Assembly: GCA_021234155.1 (NCBI GenBank) | Contig: JAJEKV010000276.1 | Coordinates: 186,001-250,000 of the forward strand | Source: Isoetes taiwanensis | Lineage: Eukaryota > Streptophyta > Lycopodiopsida > Isoetales > Isoetaceae | Reading direction: 5' to 3' | Length of the DNA stretch: 64,000 bases | Shown here: positions 46,112 through 57,980 of the stretch, one piece after another | How the letters are laid out: each line of letters begins with the position of its first letter | How positions within the stretch are numbered: the first letter of the stretch is position 1 | Position numbers and translations under genes: made by a program | The notes under the pieces: model-generated | Told to the model about the DNA's origin: nothing | Seen by the model: the letters and a program-made list of their open reading frames with translations, nothing else | Databases searched by the model: none

Positions 46112-47915
46112 AAAGCCATCCCAAAATAAAAAAGAAGATGTGATATTCATTGCTGGAATTAATAGCTCATCAATACATGTGAATGTAAACATGATAGAGG
46201 GCAGGATTGCTCGACGTAGTATCATCGAGTCTTTGGTCGAAGATATACATGTCAATTAGTAAGATATTTCTTCTTTCATTGCGCATTGCAAAGATTGTCT
46301 AACCAAGCTCAAGATAATTATAAGGCTTATGAATGGACAATTTGTGATGTCGCTTAGAACAAGGTAAAGAAAATTAAAAACAAATGTCTATCTATATTGA
46401 GACTACAAAAAAGACCAGATAATTTCCTCAACCCCTTTAGATGTTGACTGAACCCAACTATAGATGCAAACAGTTATGAGTAGATAATTGGGGGACTTTG
46501 TTCAATTTCATGTGGTTCATAGCTTAAACAGTTTATGGGTAGATAGTCGGAGACTTTGTGGAATTTCATGTGATTCATAGCTTTGTGGAATGGAATTGAT
46601 GCAAACGTTTGATTTTTGAGGAATATTTGGGTATCTTATCTTATGCATAGACAGGTGGCTGCACTCAGTGGATTATCTTTGTCTGCTAAGATTTTATTCC
46701 TGTCTCTACATCGATGTGTGTACTTCTTCTGGAATATTGAATAAGAGTTTGTCGTCCTTCAAAAAAAAAAAAAAAAAAAAAAAAATGTTATGACATCATT
46801 TTCATCTTTTAACTTGCATATATGAGAAAAAGAGGGTAAATAGAGAGTACCCTCTCATTTACCCTCTTCTTCATTCTCATTCTCATTCTTGCAAAAAATC
46901 CTCATGTGAGCCCGTCTATTAAAAAGAAATGTTCACAATGACCATTGCCCCTTTATAGCATAGTATAAATTCTTTTTTTTTTTTTTGGCAAATCATGAAT
47001 ATATTTTTGTTTCTTTTGAATTTGCCAAATATCCTTGCCTAAATCTAACCATTATTTCAATGTATGCTATATAGAAAGGAAAATTAGGTGCACTTATCTT
47101 ACATGAATTAAACGATTTGGATGAGAAATGTCATATGGCCAATCACTCTCTTTCACAAACCACATTCCTTATAGTCAAAAAAACCTAGAACATGAGGAAA
47201 ACTTGAGGAGGTTTTTTGGACTTCTTTCACACCATTTTCGAATAAACATAGAAATTCCTTATGATAATTTTGGAAAAGAGAAATGTTCGCTGCAGCCTTG
47301 GTCGCCGCGATAAATTCTCATGAGCTAGAGGTCCAAAACTACATGCATGCATGCTCCTCCGCATGAGAATCTCGATCCTATGGAATGGATCCATTCCCAT
47401 TTCTTGTAATCTTAATGTCCTTGACTTTTGTTTTAAACTTCTGAATTAGTTTTGATGAAGGGAAAAAGGAGAAATACTACCTAATGTAGGTATTTTTGAC
47501 AGGTTCCAAAAGTAGTCCACTCTAACATGTTTTTTTGCCAGTTGCGGGTTCTTATTGCGACTGCTATTTAAAATGACATGGACATTTCAAAGTCTGCTTT
47601 TTTTATTTATAAGTTTCTGTTAGATTTGCATATTGTGTTCTTCACTACTATATGCTATGATTAGATTTGAATTTTAAATGCCATTTCATTTAATTTTGCA
47701 CTTTTATTTTACAAATTTGCAACTTGACCTATGCAGACTTATCTTGGTAGGCGATGTCTGATTTACTACCCATTTTACAGTTCTTTGGCATTACAGGTAT
47801 GCAAAGCAAGCTGCAAACCTCGAGCAAGTTTTATTTTCTACTTTCAAAAGGAAAGCTATGGTGAGACTTCGATTCAAAATATCGGCATAATCCATGTTTT
47901 AATTTACTTATGAAA
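46112..47915. other. No supported gene; one poly(A) retroposon tail
   Basis: Contains GTCGTCCTTC plus 25 A at 46750-46785, the same 3' end as the retroposon at 16705, preceded by diverged sequence with an internal ~60-bp duplication (46480-46590). The rest is AT-rich. Confidence 0.5.
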
Positions 47916-47919
47916 ATTG

Positions 47920-48105
47920 AAAAATTGAATTGAATTGACTTTTATCAACGAAGATCAAGAGGCCTATGGGACTCAATACAAAAAGAGTGCAACAAGCCTA
48001 TTACTACCTTGGATTAAAAGACCCTCGTCCCAAAGGGTTTTCAATCAAGGGAAAAATCTTTGCAGTAATAGAGTCTTTGGATAACTGCACATCTGTACAT
48101 GTCAA
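47920..48105 (-). mobile_element. SINE-like retroposon, diverged copy, (AATTC)n tail
   Basis: The minus strand has CATGTACAGATGTGCAG, TTACTGCAAAG, CCTTTGGGACGAGGGTCTTT, TAATCC, GAGTCCCATAGGCC and then a short AATTC-repeat tail. The block order is the same as at 42250. Confidence 0.7.
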
Positions 48106-49773
48106 TGTGGTGATGCAGGATTTATTTCATCATGCTTGTCGATAACCTCCAAGATAAAGGATGATAATTCCATTACTGAAGTTGTCTGCAATAATGCCAT
48201 TACTAAAGTCATCAACAAATATAATGTTGCCGTTGATTGGGTGTAATCAGGGCAATATATTAGGCTCGAATATTCGTAAATGTCGGACAAATTTGAAGAG
48301 TATGACATTCATCTTTAATGGTTCCCGTCTGGCAATATTGACATATCATGTTTTCATGCTCCTCACGGCCCCATATGCCTATTTCAATTTTGAGGCAATG
48401 AGCACCAGTACAAATGGATGTTGTTTTAAAAAGAGGCACCCCGAACTCAGTGGCAGTAGGCTTTGCAAAGAAAAGAGGTGGCTAGAACTCCCGTTCTTCG
48501 ACTTTGGTTGGCTCTGCTACCCGTACCCAGCCTAAAACCAAAGGTTGTGAAGAGACTAGCTAGGCTCTTTTTCTAGGTCCGTGGAAAAGAGGGAAGCTCT
48601 GTGTGGATTCTTTGTGAGAGGTAGCCAGTTGACTGTTTATTTGCTCAGTTATGCTCTTCTCGTCTGCGGTAGAAGAGGTCAATAGACTTCGATGGCTCTT
48701 ATTCATGTTTCTCGATGATCGGATAAGAGGCTTCTATGTGACCTTGGTATTGCAAACATGTTTGACAATTGCGATGATCAAACAACAATATCATACTAGG
48801 TGCTTCAATTTAGAAGCAGTTGTTCTCTCCAATAGAAAGTGAGCAATGGAAAGTAATGTAGTTTTACATACCAAGGCATCATGACAAGAATAATATTCAA
48901 ACTTTTCGTGTAGCATGGAAACTAAGTCTTCGTAAATAATGGACAACTAGAATATTTCAATGGTTGCAACCAATATATGCATGAGAATGTGTTGTGTTAT
49001 GAACAAATTATTTTCAAGCACTAGGGCGAGTATTAAAGAGATTTGTTATGTAATCACCAACTTAAAGTGCATAATATGTATTAGAGAGATTTGTTTGAAA
49101 AGTGAGATCCACATCAAGGGAAAATCAAGGTCGACGCGTAGGGGATTCAACTATGGGGAAAAAGCAAGGTCAACTGACGTTAGATAGGCAACGCGTAGCA
49201 AATTCAATACCAAGGGACTGCAGCACATATTCAGCCAACATACCATGGCTGATATGCGCATGTGAATGGGACTTTGATTTGTATATTTTATTGTGTGATT
49301 AATCCCAGATTCCACTTGAGGCGGATATTATAGTGTGTACATAATATAAACAAAATTGGCATACCAAAGCTGGACTTGGCAGGATATTCCTGATCCCACC
49401 ACGTTTTGATGTCCCTATCTCCTTTCGAGTAGCCTGGTTGTGCTTGAGTTATATAAGTCTTTCAGTGGTCCCAAACTGACTGTTGTAACAGTTTTGTCTA
49501 CAAGTATGCCAGGCCATTTTTTTAATTTCTTTTTTAAAGTGAAATATGAAGGAAGCCAGTACTAATTTCTTGCAAATCAACACTTCTTAAGAAATTATTT
49601 GAATATCATTTGCCCAACATGGGTTTTGAGGCTTTGTATGTACGTTACATCACATCGTAGCAATCCAGGTGACAACTACAAAGCAACAAAACTCTGGTGT
49701 TCCTCTTTTGTCACAACACCAATCACACTAGTACCTAATTTTTTCCCAAACCCACTTATCAACTCCCGCTGGC
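48106..49773. other. No supported gene
   Basis: AT-rich sequence downstream of FAD6. A plus-strand frame of 124 codons (48161-48535) has no motif. The FAD6 transcript end probably lies in 49500-49770. Confidence 0.4.
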
Positions 49774-51646
49774 TCAAATGGATGCAGAATCTGCAACTGA
49801 GATTTCCCGAGCCCGCTTATCAAACTTTACCCATCTCCTTTTTTCTGCATCAAACAAATTGCACTCCTTCACAATTGTAGACATTAAGGGGATGCCAAAC
49901 ACCGCTTTGTTTAAATATTTTCCCCAGTTTTTCTGAAGGGATGCATATGCCTCTCTAAGGTTGTAACTTGGAATCTTTGTGGAGACATGATGTGGGATGT
50001 GAACACTTATATCATGGCACAAGAAATCAACCCTGCAGAAATTAACAAAAGTCAGACACCACTTAGCAGGAAGGAAACTAGGAAATACACAAATCAGAAA
50101 TACAGTACCAGGCTGGGTAATCACAATGAACTGTTCCATTCAACTGTGCCTCAACTGCATACCATTCCCGACTCTGCTTGAAGGGAATATGAGGTGCAGT
50201 GTGATGAACTAGCGTGAAGGTGCTCATCCAAAAATGGAAACCAAGCCAAGGAACAACCCACCATTTAAGGAATCCAATAGGCCCTTGGGTTACCATTAAA
50301 GGTACCAACACAAACAGAGCAAAGGCAGCTACAGCTGCCAAGCTCACCTGCCAAGTTTATACCATGTCAGTAAAAGTTGCATTGCAAATGCAAACTAAGA
50401 CAATCTAGTTTAGGTATCCACCTTGACTTTCGCCTTCTCTTGAGGACGGTATTTGCTCATATCAAAATGCCAAAAATACCAGTGACCTACAGAAGCAATC
50501 CACCACAATGGTCCCATTGCTAGTCGCATAACAGCCTTGCCCACAGGCCCCGATCTGTCATACATATGAGGTCTGAATGGTTGCCATGCAGTGTCCACTA
50601 CAAGCCTGAAACAAGCAACGAATATAGTAAACATCCATACATGAAGCAGAATAAGAAAGGTAAAAACAATACTTGTTTGTATGAGCATGGTGTGCATTAT
50701 GCTTGATTCTCCATGGTTCAAATGGGTAGACTAAAGGTGCCATAACAATTGTTCCAACAACATCATTCACAAGTTGGCTTTTTGAGAATGAGTTATGTCC
50801 ACAGTCATGACCAATAACGAACAATCCTGTCATTGCAGTTCCCAAGAACGCATAAACAAATGGGTAAAGATACCAAGGAGCAACTGCAAGAGCCGCATAT
50901 CCTGCTGCCACTGCGGACAAAGTAACTACCACAGTCTTCCATGCCTTTAGATCATCAACCTCAAACACCTGTTTTATGACAATGATATGAGACACATCAA
51001 TATAAATCTATCTACAGAAGCCACAGATTGTAGGACCCGATTCATGATTCCATCATGAACTTTCACAAACCTCTTTCGGCAGTGTCTTTACAACATCACT
51101 TATTGCTAACCCTTCAGGTACCTACAAAATGGTTGGATGATATAAGATTTCATGGCAACTATAAAGAGAGGGAAAAGAGTATTCACAGATTCACATACAG
51201 GTTCTGCAAGTTGTGTAAAGCCAGGGACTGAAGTATAAGACTCCTTAACAGGCACTGAAACAGCTCGTACTGCCACAAAACTTTTCTTGAGTTGCTGCAA
51301 ATAAATAGGCATATATATAAGGGACAGCAAAGAGCTCCAAACGAAACATAACATTAGCAGAAAATGGAGTCCCATCGAACTCCATCCATGACTATACCAT
51401 GTTGGGAGAATGTTGCCCTCTCAACGCCAAAATTGTGATTGCATCAGGGCCATATGGAGAAATTGTGCCATTCAACATAGTCCGCTGTAGAAAAATGCAT
51501 TCACGTCAAGAGCATATCAATAAGAGGATAAAGCACATGAGGTAGCAACAAACTAAATATAAAAGATATACCTGCTTAAGAAACTGAAGTGGATATTTAG
51601 CATGTACTTGAGAAGATGCCATCGATAGTGTCTGAGTGAGACTCAT
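49774..51646 (-). CDS. FAD6: Chloroplast omega-6 fatty acid desaturase (FAD6), eight coding exons
   Basis: Plastid membrane desaturase that converts 18:1 (and 16:1) acyl groups on glycerolipids to 18:2 using ferredoxin. Exons (minus): 51646-51572, 51484-51398, 51294-51199, 51121-51071, 50968-50673, 50605-50422, 50347-50109, 50032-49774. All introns are GT-AG and the sum is 1287 nt, 428 residues plus stop. The first ~80 residues, rich in Ser/Thr and basic, fit a chloroplast transit peptide. The three iron-binding histidine boxes are HDCGH (157-161), HNAHH (193-197) and HIPHH (354-358). Hydrophobic segments (VTLSAVAAGYAALAVAPWYL and others) span the membrane between boxes. Length is close to the usual 440-450. 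No breaks seen. The start is chosen at the first ATG after the leader intron, giving MSLTQTLSMASSQ. Confidence 0.95.
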
Positions 51647-51655
51647 TGCTTAGAC

Positions 51656-51979
51656 CTGCATTTAGTGCCCCAGTTCAGAATCAGAATTTCTGGCTCTGTC
51701 TCACAAACAAGCTTAACAGGCACATAATTTTTCAACACTTGATATTTTCAATCAAGCACATTTGAGCTTCAACAGTAAATATGGAAAAAACTTATAAGTA
51801 GAGACAGCCATTAAGAAACACAATTGACATGTTCATAAGATGGATACTGTAAATCTATCGTACGTTAAATATCTAAGGACACTTCATTATCGAAAAGCCA
51901 AACATCAATCTGGACAATGGATCGTATTTCTTAGAACCAATTAAACTATTGGGCACCCACAAAAATGTTAGACAAGCTA
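51656..51979 (-). other. Leader (5' UTR) intron of FAD6
   Basis: The minus strand has TTCAG|GTAGCTTG near 51979 and AAATGCAG|GTCTAAGCAATG near 51656, so the start codon lies nine bases into the next exon. An intron in the leader fits known plant fatty acid desaturase genes. The donor and acceptor are my reading without transcript evidence. Confidence 0.6.
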
Positions 51980-52690
51980 CCTGAACAGATCCGCAAGAGA
52001 TCGAAGGTGAGGAGGCTCAAAACCCGAAGGCAGTCTTAGCTAGAAGGGCGTCCAAGGCCCCTCTTTAATGGCAGAGGAGTGGCTACTATAGCTATGGTGA
52101 TTTGAGAAGGAGCGCTTGCATGTGCATGCGCTTTCTCCCAAATCAAAGGAGTTCCAGTTCCGACTCTCAGGCCTCCATAGCTTCCTGCTCGTGCAGTGTG
52201 CGCCGTAGATTTTCCACCCCTGGTTTCGCTCGCGGATCCTACGGACCAGATCTGTTGCTACTTCTCCACCAATCACACGTCCTTTTTGGGAACTTTTTAT
52301 TATCCGGGGTCTTGCTTGTTTGCCACGTGGGCGCATATTCTACTATGACCCTAATTTCGATTTTTGGGTGCTTTTCGTTTGGTCAATATAATACAGTCCT
52401 TTGAACGTTGAGAAAATAGTACCTTTTGGTATTATAGTAAAAACAAATGCTGGAAAATTGCATGGCCCTGAACGTTCGTTATTTGTGGTTTAAAATGCTG
52501 AGGTATATGATAACGTTATCTTTATTTCTGTATTCTCCACGTCTAAGAAGGGCTCTCGCACTTTTGAAATTTGTGGCCATTCTCAAAATATTGTACCCAT
52601 GTGATTGTGGCCATGTAGAAAAAATGGTTATATTTTGTGCAAAAGTCTACCGACCTTCCATATTTAGTTTCTCTCCGGGCGTCCTGGCAT
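51980..52690 (-). promoter_or_regulatory. FAD6 first leader exon and probable promoter region
   Basis: Moderately GC-rich DNA just upstream of the leader intron (51980-52250), then AT-rich sequence. No TATA box stands out. The short open frames on both strands here are not convincing genes. Confidence 0.35.
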
Positions 52691-52693
52691 TTT

Positions 52694-52916
52694 AGTCTAG
52701 TGGTGGAACACTTGGGTCAAAGAACTATAGGTCTCGAGTTCGAGATCGCCCGGAATCGCTCGGCTGATGGGTGTCGAAACCTGAGCCCAACGATGTAAAG
52801 TGGTTGGGGCGGGGGCTGACGAGCAATGTAGTGTGGTGTGTGGTGGCGTAATGGGTTGGATCTTTTGCTTTTGAGTGGCGTGACGTTAAAATACTATCTA
52901 TTTATCTATCTATCTC
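52694..52916 (+). mobile_element. tRNA-derived SINE with (TATC)n tail
   Basis: Begins AGTCTAGTGGTGGAACACTT, a box A-like tRNA promoter. About 40 bases later comes CTCGAGTTCGAGATCG, a box B-like element at the right spacing. A GT-rich body follows, then GTGACGTTAAAATA and (TATC)n. The terminal GACGTTAAAA box is shared with the SINE-like copies at 42 and 57 kb. A possible target duplication is GTCCTGGCA/GTCCTTGCA at 52681 and 52921 (one mismatch). Confidence 0.75.
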
Positions 52917-53284
52917 TCCTGTCCTTGCAGACTCAACTGAATCTAGCTGTTGGATCTTAGAATGTAAGGTTATCTGTCTGGCCAAGGCTGATAACCAAAA
53001 AGTGTGACTTTGGTTGTACGTCCAGGGCAGATTTTTGTACGTAGGCCAGGAGCTCCCCCAGGGCGAAGGACCAAAGGCTCACGTGCCAAATATTTAGTAG
53101 AGGATGTGCGTGACCAAAGGCCATACATTTTTTGTTTTCGGTAGGTGAAGGCAGATAACCAACTTTTTTATCGGGGCTTATATAGGTGGAATAGTAGTGA
53201 TAACTAGTTATCACCTTGATGATAACCAAAAGACAAGGACTCTACTTTAATATACAAGAGTCCGATAAGGATTATAATGCATAA

Positions 53285-53540
53285 TCACCAGAATATGCCT
53301 TTTTAGCGAATATTTCAAAGATTATCGATGATAAGCTCACGAATATGCCTTTTAGCGAATATTCCATGGATTATTGCTCTATCTGCAGAGCTTCAACTTC
53401 TTCATTCCCACAATGTTAGAACAACTTCATTCCAGTAGTCTTTTAGCGAATATTCCAAGGATTATTGCTCTATCTGCAGAGCTTCAACTTCTTCATTCCG
53501 GCAATATTAGAACGGCTTCATTCCAGTAGTCTTTCTAACA
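53285..53540. repeat. Tandem ~105-bp duplication plus a partial third unit
   Basis: CTTTTAGCGAATATTCCA, GGATTATTGCTCTATCTGCA and CTTCATTCC..CAAT.TTAGAAC recur at about 53349 and 53440. The 'cctttttagcgaatatttc' at 53298 is a partial earlier unit. Confidence 0.85.
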
Positions 53541-53840
53541 AGTTTCAAGCTCCTTCCTGTGAACAATTGCGACTCAATTTTTAAGCAGTCGAATTTGTAT
53601 GAATAGGCACTTGAGCCCTTTTTTTTTATGCAAGATTGTCCTGAAAAGTAAGCATGTGATCCTCATTCTTTTTTACAGGATGATCTGGTAATGATTCCAA
53701 TCTTCAAGACTAAGCTTTTGATCTTGGTTATAGCCGCGGATTCAGAATTTTGAAGTTAATCCTCCTTTCGCCTCTACTGTTTGAAGCGATATTCTTCCTG
53801 CTCTTTGTTAATCTGCTCAGGCATGGGTTTAAGGGAGCTC

Positions 53841-53930
53841 AACCTCCCCCTTTCTTGGGTCATGCAAAATAACCCTCTGGGCCTCCCGGCCTTGAGGGTT
53901 ATTTTGCATAACCCACTCCAGGGAGAGGTT
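53841..53930. other. Long foldback: 37-bp arms, 16-base loop
   Basis: Arm 53841-53877 pairs with 53894-53930. The 16 loop-proximal base pairs (ATGCAAAATAACCCTC and complement) are perfect. Outward come one mismatch, five pairs, a four-base internal mismatch, and then mostly paired CCTC/GAGG ends. The shape is compatible with a plant microRNA-like precursor or a miniature inverted-repeat element. Confidence 0.6.
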
Positions 53931-54244
53931 AATCTCCTCCCCTACTTAACATGGAAGCCGTCAAGAAAAACCTATTTTTTCAGCAATTAGAAAGGAGCTT
54001 CTCTGGGTTTTGAAGTTGATCTTTAGATTGATCCAGAAAGAGAAAGAAAATGAACCTGCAATACCTTGATGGAATGGATAATATATGTGGAGTCCGGTGA
54101 TATCCCTTGCCACCTAGAATGACCTGGCGCAGGTACAGAAGGCCTTCTTAACACGAGCACTTGGGATAAATTCCACAGTTCCATATCAGGTCCTACTTTA
54201 GGAGACGGGTTTCCTACCCCTTTAGAGGGCTGCGCTAGACCCTC

Positions 54245-55086
54245 ATATCATTTACTTCCAGAAGGTAGTTGATACGGGCGATGCTCACTTGCCCAATCTT
54301 GCTTTGGCCATTAATGGGTCCACAGACCCTCAAAGCCTGTTGGAAGGACAAGCAAGCTCAGTGTTCTCACGATGGAATGTGCAGGCACACGGATGCGTGC
54401 AGGTACTGATAAAGAAGGACCACGATGCATTGAGACAGTACCTCGATGCTTGCTTCCTTGGCAAGCTCTGGGATGCAGATGCTCTGACGCATGTCAAGAT
54501 GGCACGTTATCAGCAGCAAGTCAATCCCAAGCTCACATGAGGCCGACAACACTCCTACACCCTTTTTCCCATGAAGAAGCGCAGACTGATAGCTTCCATT
54601 CGCACGAGTGCACATTGCCTCCGCATTGAGACAGGCTGATGGACTCGGGGGGCACGTAAGGACAGAAGCTGCCACTGTTGCCAACAGGGTGCCATTGGGG
54701 ATAAACACGGCCTCCAAAGGCTTATTGGGATCATTCCTTCATGAGGTTATGAATGCACGAACTCAGCTCGATCCTCCGGAGCAATATTGAATTACGATTG
54801 TACAGTCTACCAGCATACTTATTGCTGTTAAGGTTTTACTTATTGCTATTAAGGGTATTCCCTCGAAAACCTTTCAAGGTAGGGGTTTTTTAATCCTGAC
54901 AGTAATAGGCTTGCTGCTCTCCTTGTTTGGGATAGGCCAATTGGTCTTCGTGGACGATAAAAATACATTCCATTCCATTCCATTCTATTCTATTCTATTC
55001 TATTCTATTCTATTCTATTCTATTCTATTCTATTCTATTCTATTCTATTCTATTCTATTCTATTCTATTCTATTCTATTCTATTCT
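54245..55086 (+). mobile_element. 3' end of a LINE, same family as 36-38.5 kb
   Basis: The open stretch 54289-54540 includes YLDACFLGKLWDADAL and VKMARYQQQ, matching EYLDTCFLGKL and the following region near 37805-37880 at both DNA and protein level. The 3' end has CCCTCGAAAACCTTTC, GGGGTTTTTTAATCC, GGCCAATTGGTCTTCG, TGGACGATAAAAA, then ATTCC and about 22 ATTCT units (to 55086). 5'-truncated. Confidence 0.7.
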
Positions 55087-56079
55087 GCAAGCAAGCTAAA
55101 CTTTCTCCATTTATATGTTCAATGACCCCAACACCTAGGGGGTTCACATTTATAGTGGTGTTATATATCATTTGCGTTCCTGAAGTTAGACAAAACCCCT
55201 TTCATGATGCCTATCAAGACCCCCTCCCCTTCGCACCCCCCTCTCAAATATAATTTTATTTTATTTTAATTCTACAAGAAATTTATCACGGTGGCTTTCT
55301 ACATAAGAAGTCATAGGGTGTATTTTGAAGATGAATCATTGACCCTCCATAAGCAGGACCTGCATTATGCCAAAATCTCTTTGATGCAACATCCATGCTG
55401 GTTTCCTGCTTATAGGACTAATTGCACGCTCCAAATGCAGAGAAGCTAAATACCTGGATTATTCTGCATGTAGGCGAGCTGATGTCTCTTCTATAATATA
55501 CTCTAGTATTTCATTTTTATGCTTTTGTGTAGACATGCGAGCATAAATGAATGACACATTGGAGCCTTTTTCAGTGATATTTTATGGTATCCATAAAGTA
55601 TTTTGATGGTGTCCTGCTTGTATAGATTCAGTGGCCGCATCGCTGTTTGTAACTGGGATTGCCAAGATGCAAAGCCTTGTATAGTCCTCGTTTGGATATA
55701 GTGTTTGATTGCCTTTAAGTTGTCTTCTAAGCTTGTGGATAAAGAAACTAATTATAGAGTGTAACATCTTCATTCATGGAGGCAATAAAAGATTCTGTGG
55801 TGATAGTTTGTGGTAAGAAGAGATTGATGCAAAACCGGATCCTAACTATTTCAAGAACGCCAGAAGCTGGGCCGATTGAAGGGATCATTAATACATCAAG
55901 TTTGGCTGGAGGTGAGGATTAGATAAAAGCATTTAAGACTTTCATTTTATCTAAAGGGTTAAATTGATTATGGTGTCTGGGCAAGCTGAGATTTTCCATT
56001 ATCTCTCCGTGATGGTAGACATGCCTGGAACCATTGTATTCTTTTCTAGGGTCCACAATCTGATTGTTTTTGTCATGCT
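55087..56079. other. No supported gene
   Basis: AT-rich. It includes GAAATTTATCACGGTGGC at 55279-55296, a degenerate relative of the hairpin arm at 31525. Confidence 0.45.
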
Positions 56080-56992
56080 TTGTGCAGAGTGTTAGCAATT
56101 TATGATGATTCTTTGCAAGACAAGTTTGCAGTGTTACTTAAGAGGTATAAAATGAGTACAAGGTATGTTCACGTTTGTCTAACCATACATTTGTGGATAA
56201 ATGGCTCAGTTGCGCCATTTTATTTACCATCTCCTGCTTCCAACATCGTGAGTTCTATTGCAGCACTACCTTCAAATAGCTGAGAAGATTCTAAGGGGCA
56301 AACACACGACAGACATCAATAGGTTCCTCTTCATGCCAGCTGAAGTATATGCCCTCTTCCGTCAAATGTGGAACAAATGGAGGAAGGGTGAGCTTAAAGA
56401 CAATAGGGGTCAAGCCATAGTAATCAATTGGGCAAAGGACAAAGATTACTTTAGCGACAACTATCTCAGATGCATGAGGGGCTTGGACTATGATGATTGT
56501 CGAAAGGTCCTCGAAGAAACTTTAAGTGGAGATATCTACGTCAAAGTCACTTCAGATTACAAAGGTAAGAATTTTTTCAAGACAAGAGCACAGAATTTAA
56601 GGATCCTTGCTTAAAGAAGGAGATACTGCACTTCATCTCAGATCAAATTGGCATTAAGTACAAAAAATTCAAGGATTTAAGGAAGGCAACCGAAAGCTTT
56701 TCTGATGCTGCACTTCTGGCTTGGGAAGTATATCACCATAAGTGGGTGTCGAAAGGATTACTGAAAGAGGAAGTTCATGGTAACATGCCATTCTCCTTGG
56801 CCAGGTCTATTTGGACGATCCTTAAGCCCGAAACAGAAAAGGACTTGCCAAGATTTTTTGTGGAACATGTTACAACCGGGAGATTGTACAAGAAATTACA
56901 GCGGTGCCTGCCAGCATGATATGTTTAGATGCAAGGCAGATTACTCCGGTTTGGAATAACAAGACCATAACCAAGTTTTTTATTCCGCATCA
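56080..56992 (+). pseudogene. Broken relative of the 0.1-2.2 kb gene
   Basis: A short exon (about 56098-56162, DSLQDKFAVLLKRYKMST) and a GT-AG intron (56163-56263) precede the main block: HYLQIAEKILRGK, FLFMPAEVYALF, YLRCMRGLDYDDCRKVLEET, GDIYVKVTSDYKG. A single-base frameshift near 56608 follows, then KKEILHFISDQIG, GNMPFSLARSIWTILKPE, and after another shift REIVQEITAVPASMICLDAR. Every block has a counterpart in the same order in the first gene (FIFMEERVF, LRYLRGM, GKTYVKVQSGYHG, RKEILSYAS, GNLPVAFLEPIRSILKPE, NATMVFIDFRGF), and the intron sits at the same protein position. The methyltransferase-like C-terminus is absent. Confidence 0.6.
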
Positions 56993-57439
56993 TAGATGAT
57001 AGATGTAGAGACATATTGGATTCATGTTTTATCAGACAGAAGCATAAATTTCTCTTCGTCAGTGCTCTTGAAAGACTGAAATCTAGGTCTAGAGTGTATA
57101 GCGGGCATTCTGGGTAGGGTCGAGAATGTCCTCTACCCCTTGCTTGCTCCAGCGGCCATTGGCGAGCGCGAAGTTTTGACTCTGAAAGATTGTGGAGCAG
57201 GCACTTAATTAGTCGGGGAAGAAAATGAGACCGACGAATCAGGTTCTCATAAAGAGATAGGAGAAACATCGGGCCAAGGTGGTAACTTAGGAGTTGAGCA
57301 TGGAACATACATTTGACCCCAGTAAAATTAACCCTGCAGACTATGAGAAAGTCGATAATGAACACTTTGATGACGCCTATAAAAAGGCATTGTATCTAAT
57401 TTGTATTATTTTAATATATGACTACATGGTCTTCTGTAC

Positions 57440-57800
57440 AAATGTGTTATCTTTAGGAAAATAGCGCAGGTGCACTATTTGCTAGGTCTTTACGTTAAAG
57501 CAAATGGCGTGCCTGCACTATTTGCTGGGTCTTTACGTTAAAGAAAATAGCGCGTCTGCGCTAATTGCTCTGTAGTTATTTTAAAGCAAATGGGGCAGCC
57601 GCGCCATTTGCCTTGCCTGCCTGGCACTTTTTTGCATTTTAATATCTTCTATTTCATTTCTCGGGCTGCTTTTCCTTATACTTTCTTAGTAAATGGCGCC
57701 ATACTTTTCTTCTAACCAAATAAAACCGCGTTGTTTCATCTTTAATGCAACGGTTTTTGCAGGATAACTGGTGTCTTTTCAAGTAAATAGCGCCATTTCT
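57440..57800. repeat. Array of AAATRGCGC palindromic units
   Basis: About four ~43-46-bp units from 57456, each with AAAT(A/G)GCGC or near and an inverted partner such as GCACTATTTGCT or GCGCCATTTGCC, joined by 'tctttacgttaaag'. Solo palindromes AAATGGCGCCAT and AAATAGCGCCATTT follow near 57690 and 57785. This resembles the subterminal repeat clusters of DNA transposons. Confidence 0.65.
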
Positions 57801-57899
57801 GTCGATAAGTGTGTGCGAGAAATTGGGAACACGAAATTTCCAAATTTAATGAAACTCTGCTTTATTGTGTCTGTTAGATGTAATTGGAGCTGGAGTAAA

Positions 57900-57980
57900 G
57901 AATAGAATAGAATAGAATAGATTTTTTAACGTCCACGGAGACGAATAGGTCATGGGACCCATACAATGGGCTAGTACAAT
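57900..57980 (-). mobile_element. SINE-like copy, tail-side half
   Basis: (GAATA)n then TTTTTTAACGTCCACGGAGA, AATAGGTCATGGGACCCATA and CTAGTACAAT, where it stops. The continuation begins at 62001. Confidence 0.85.
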
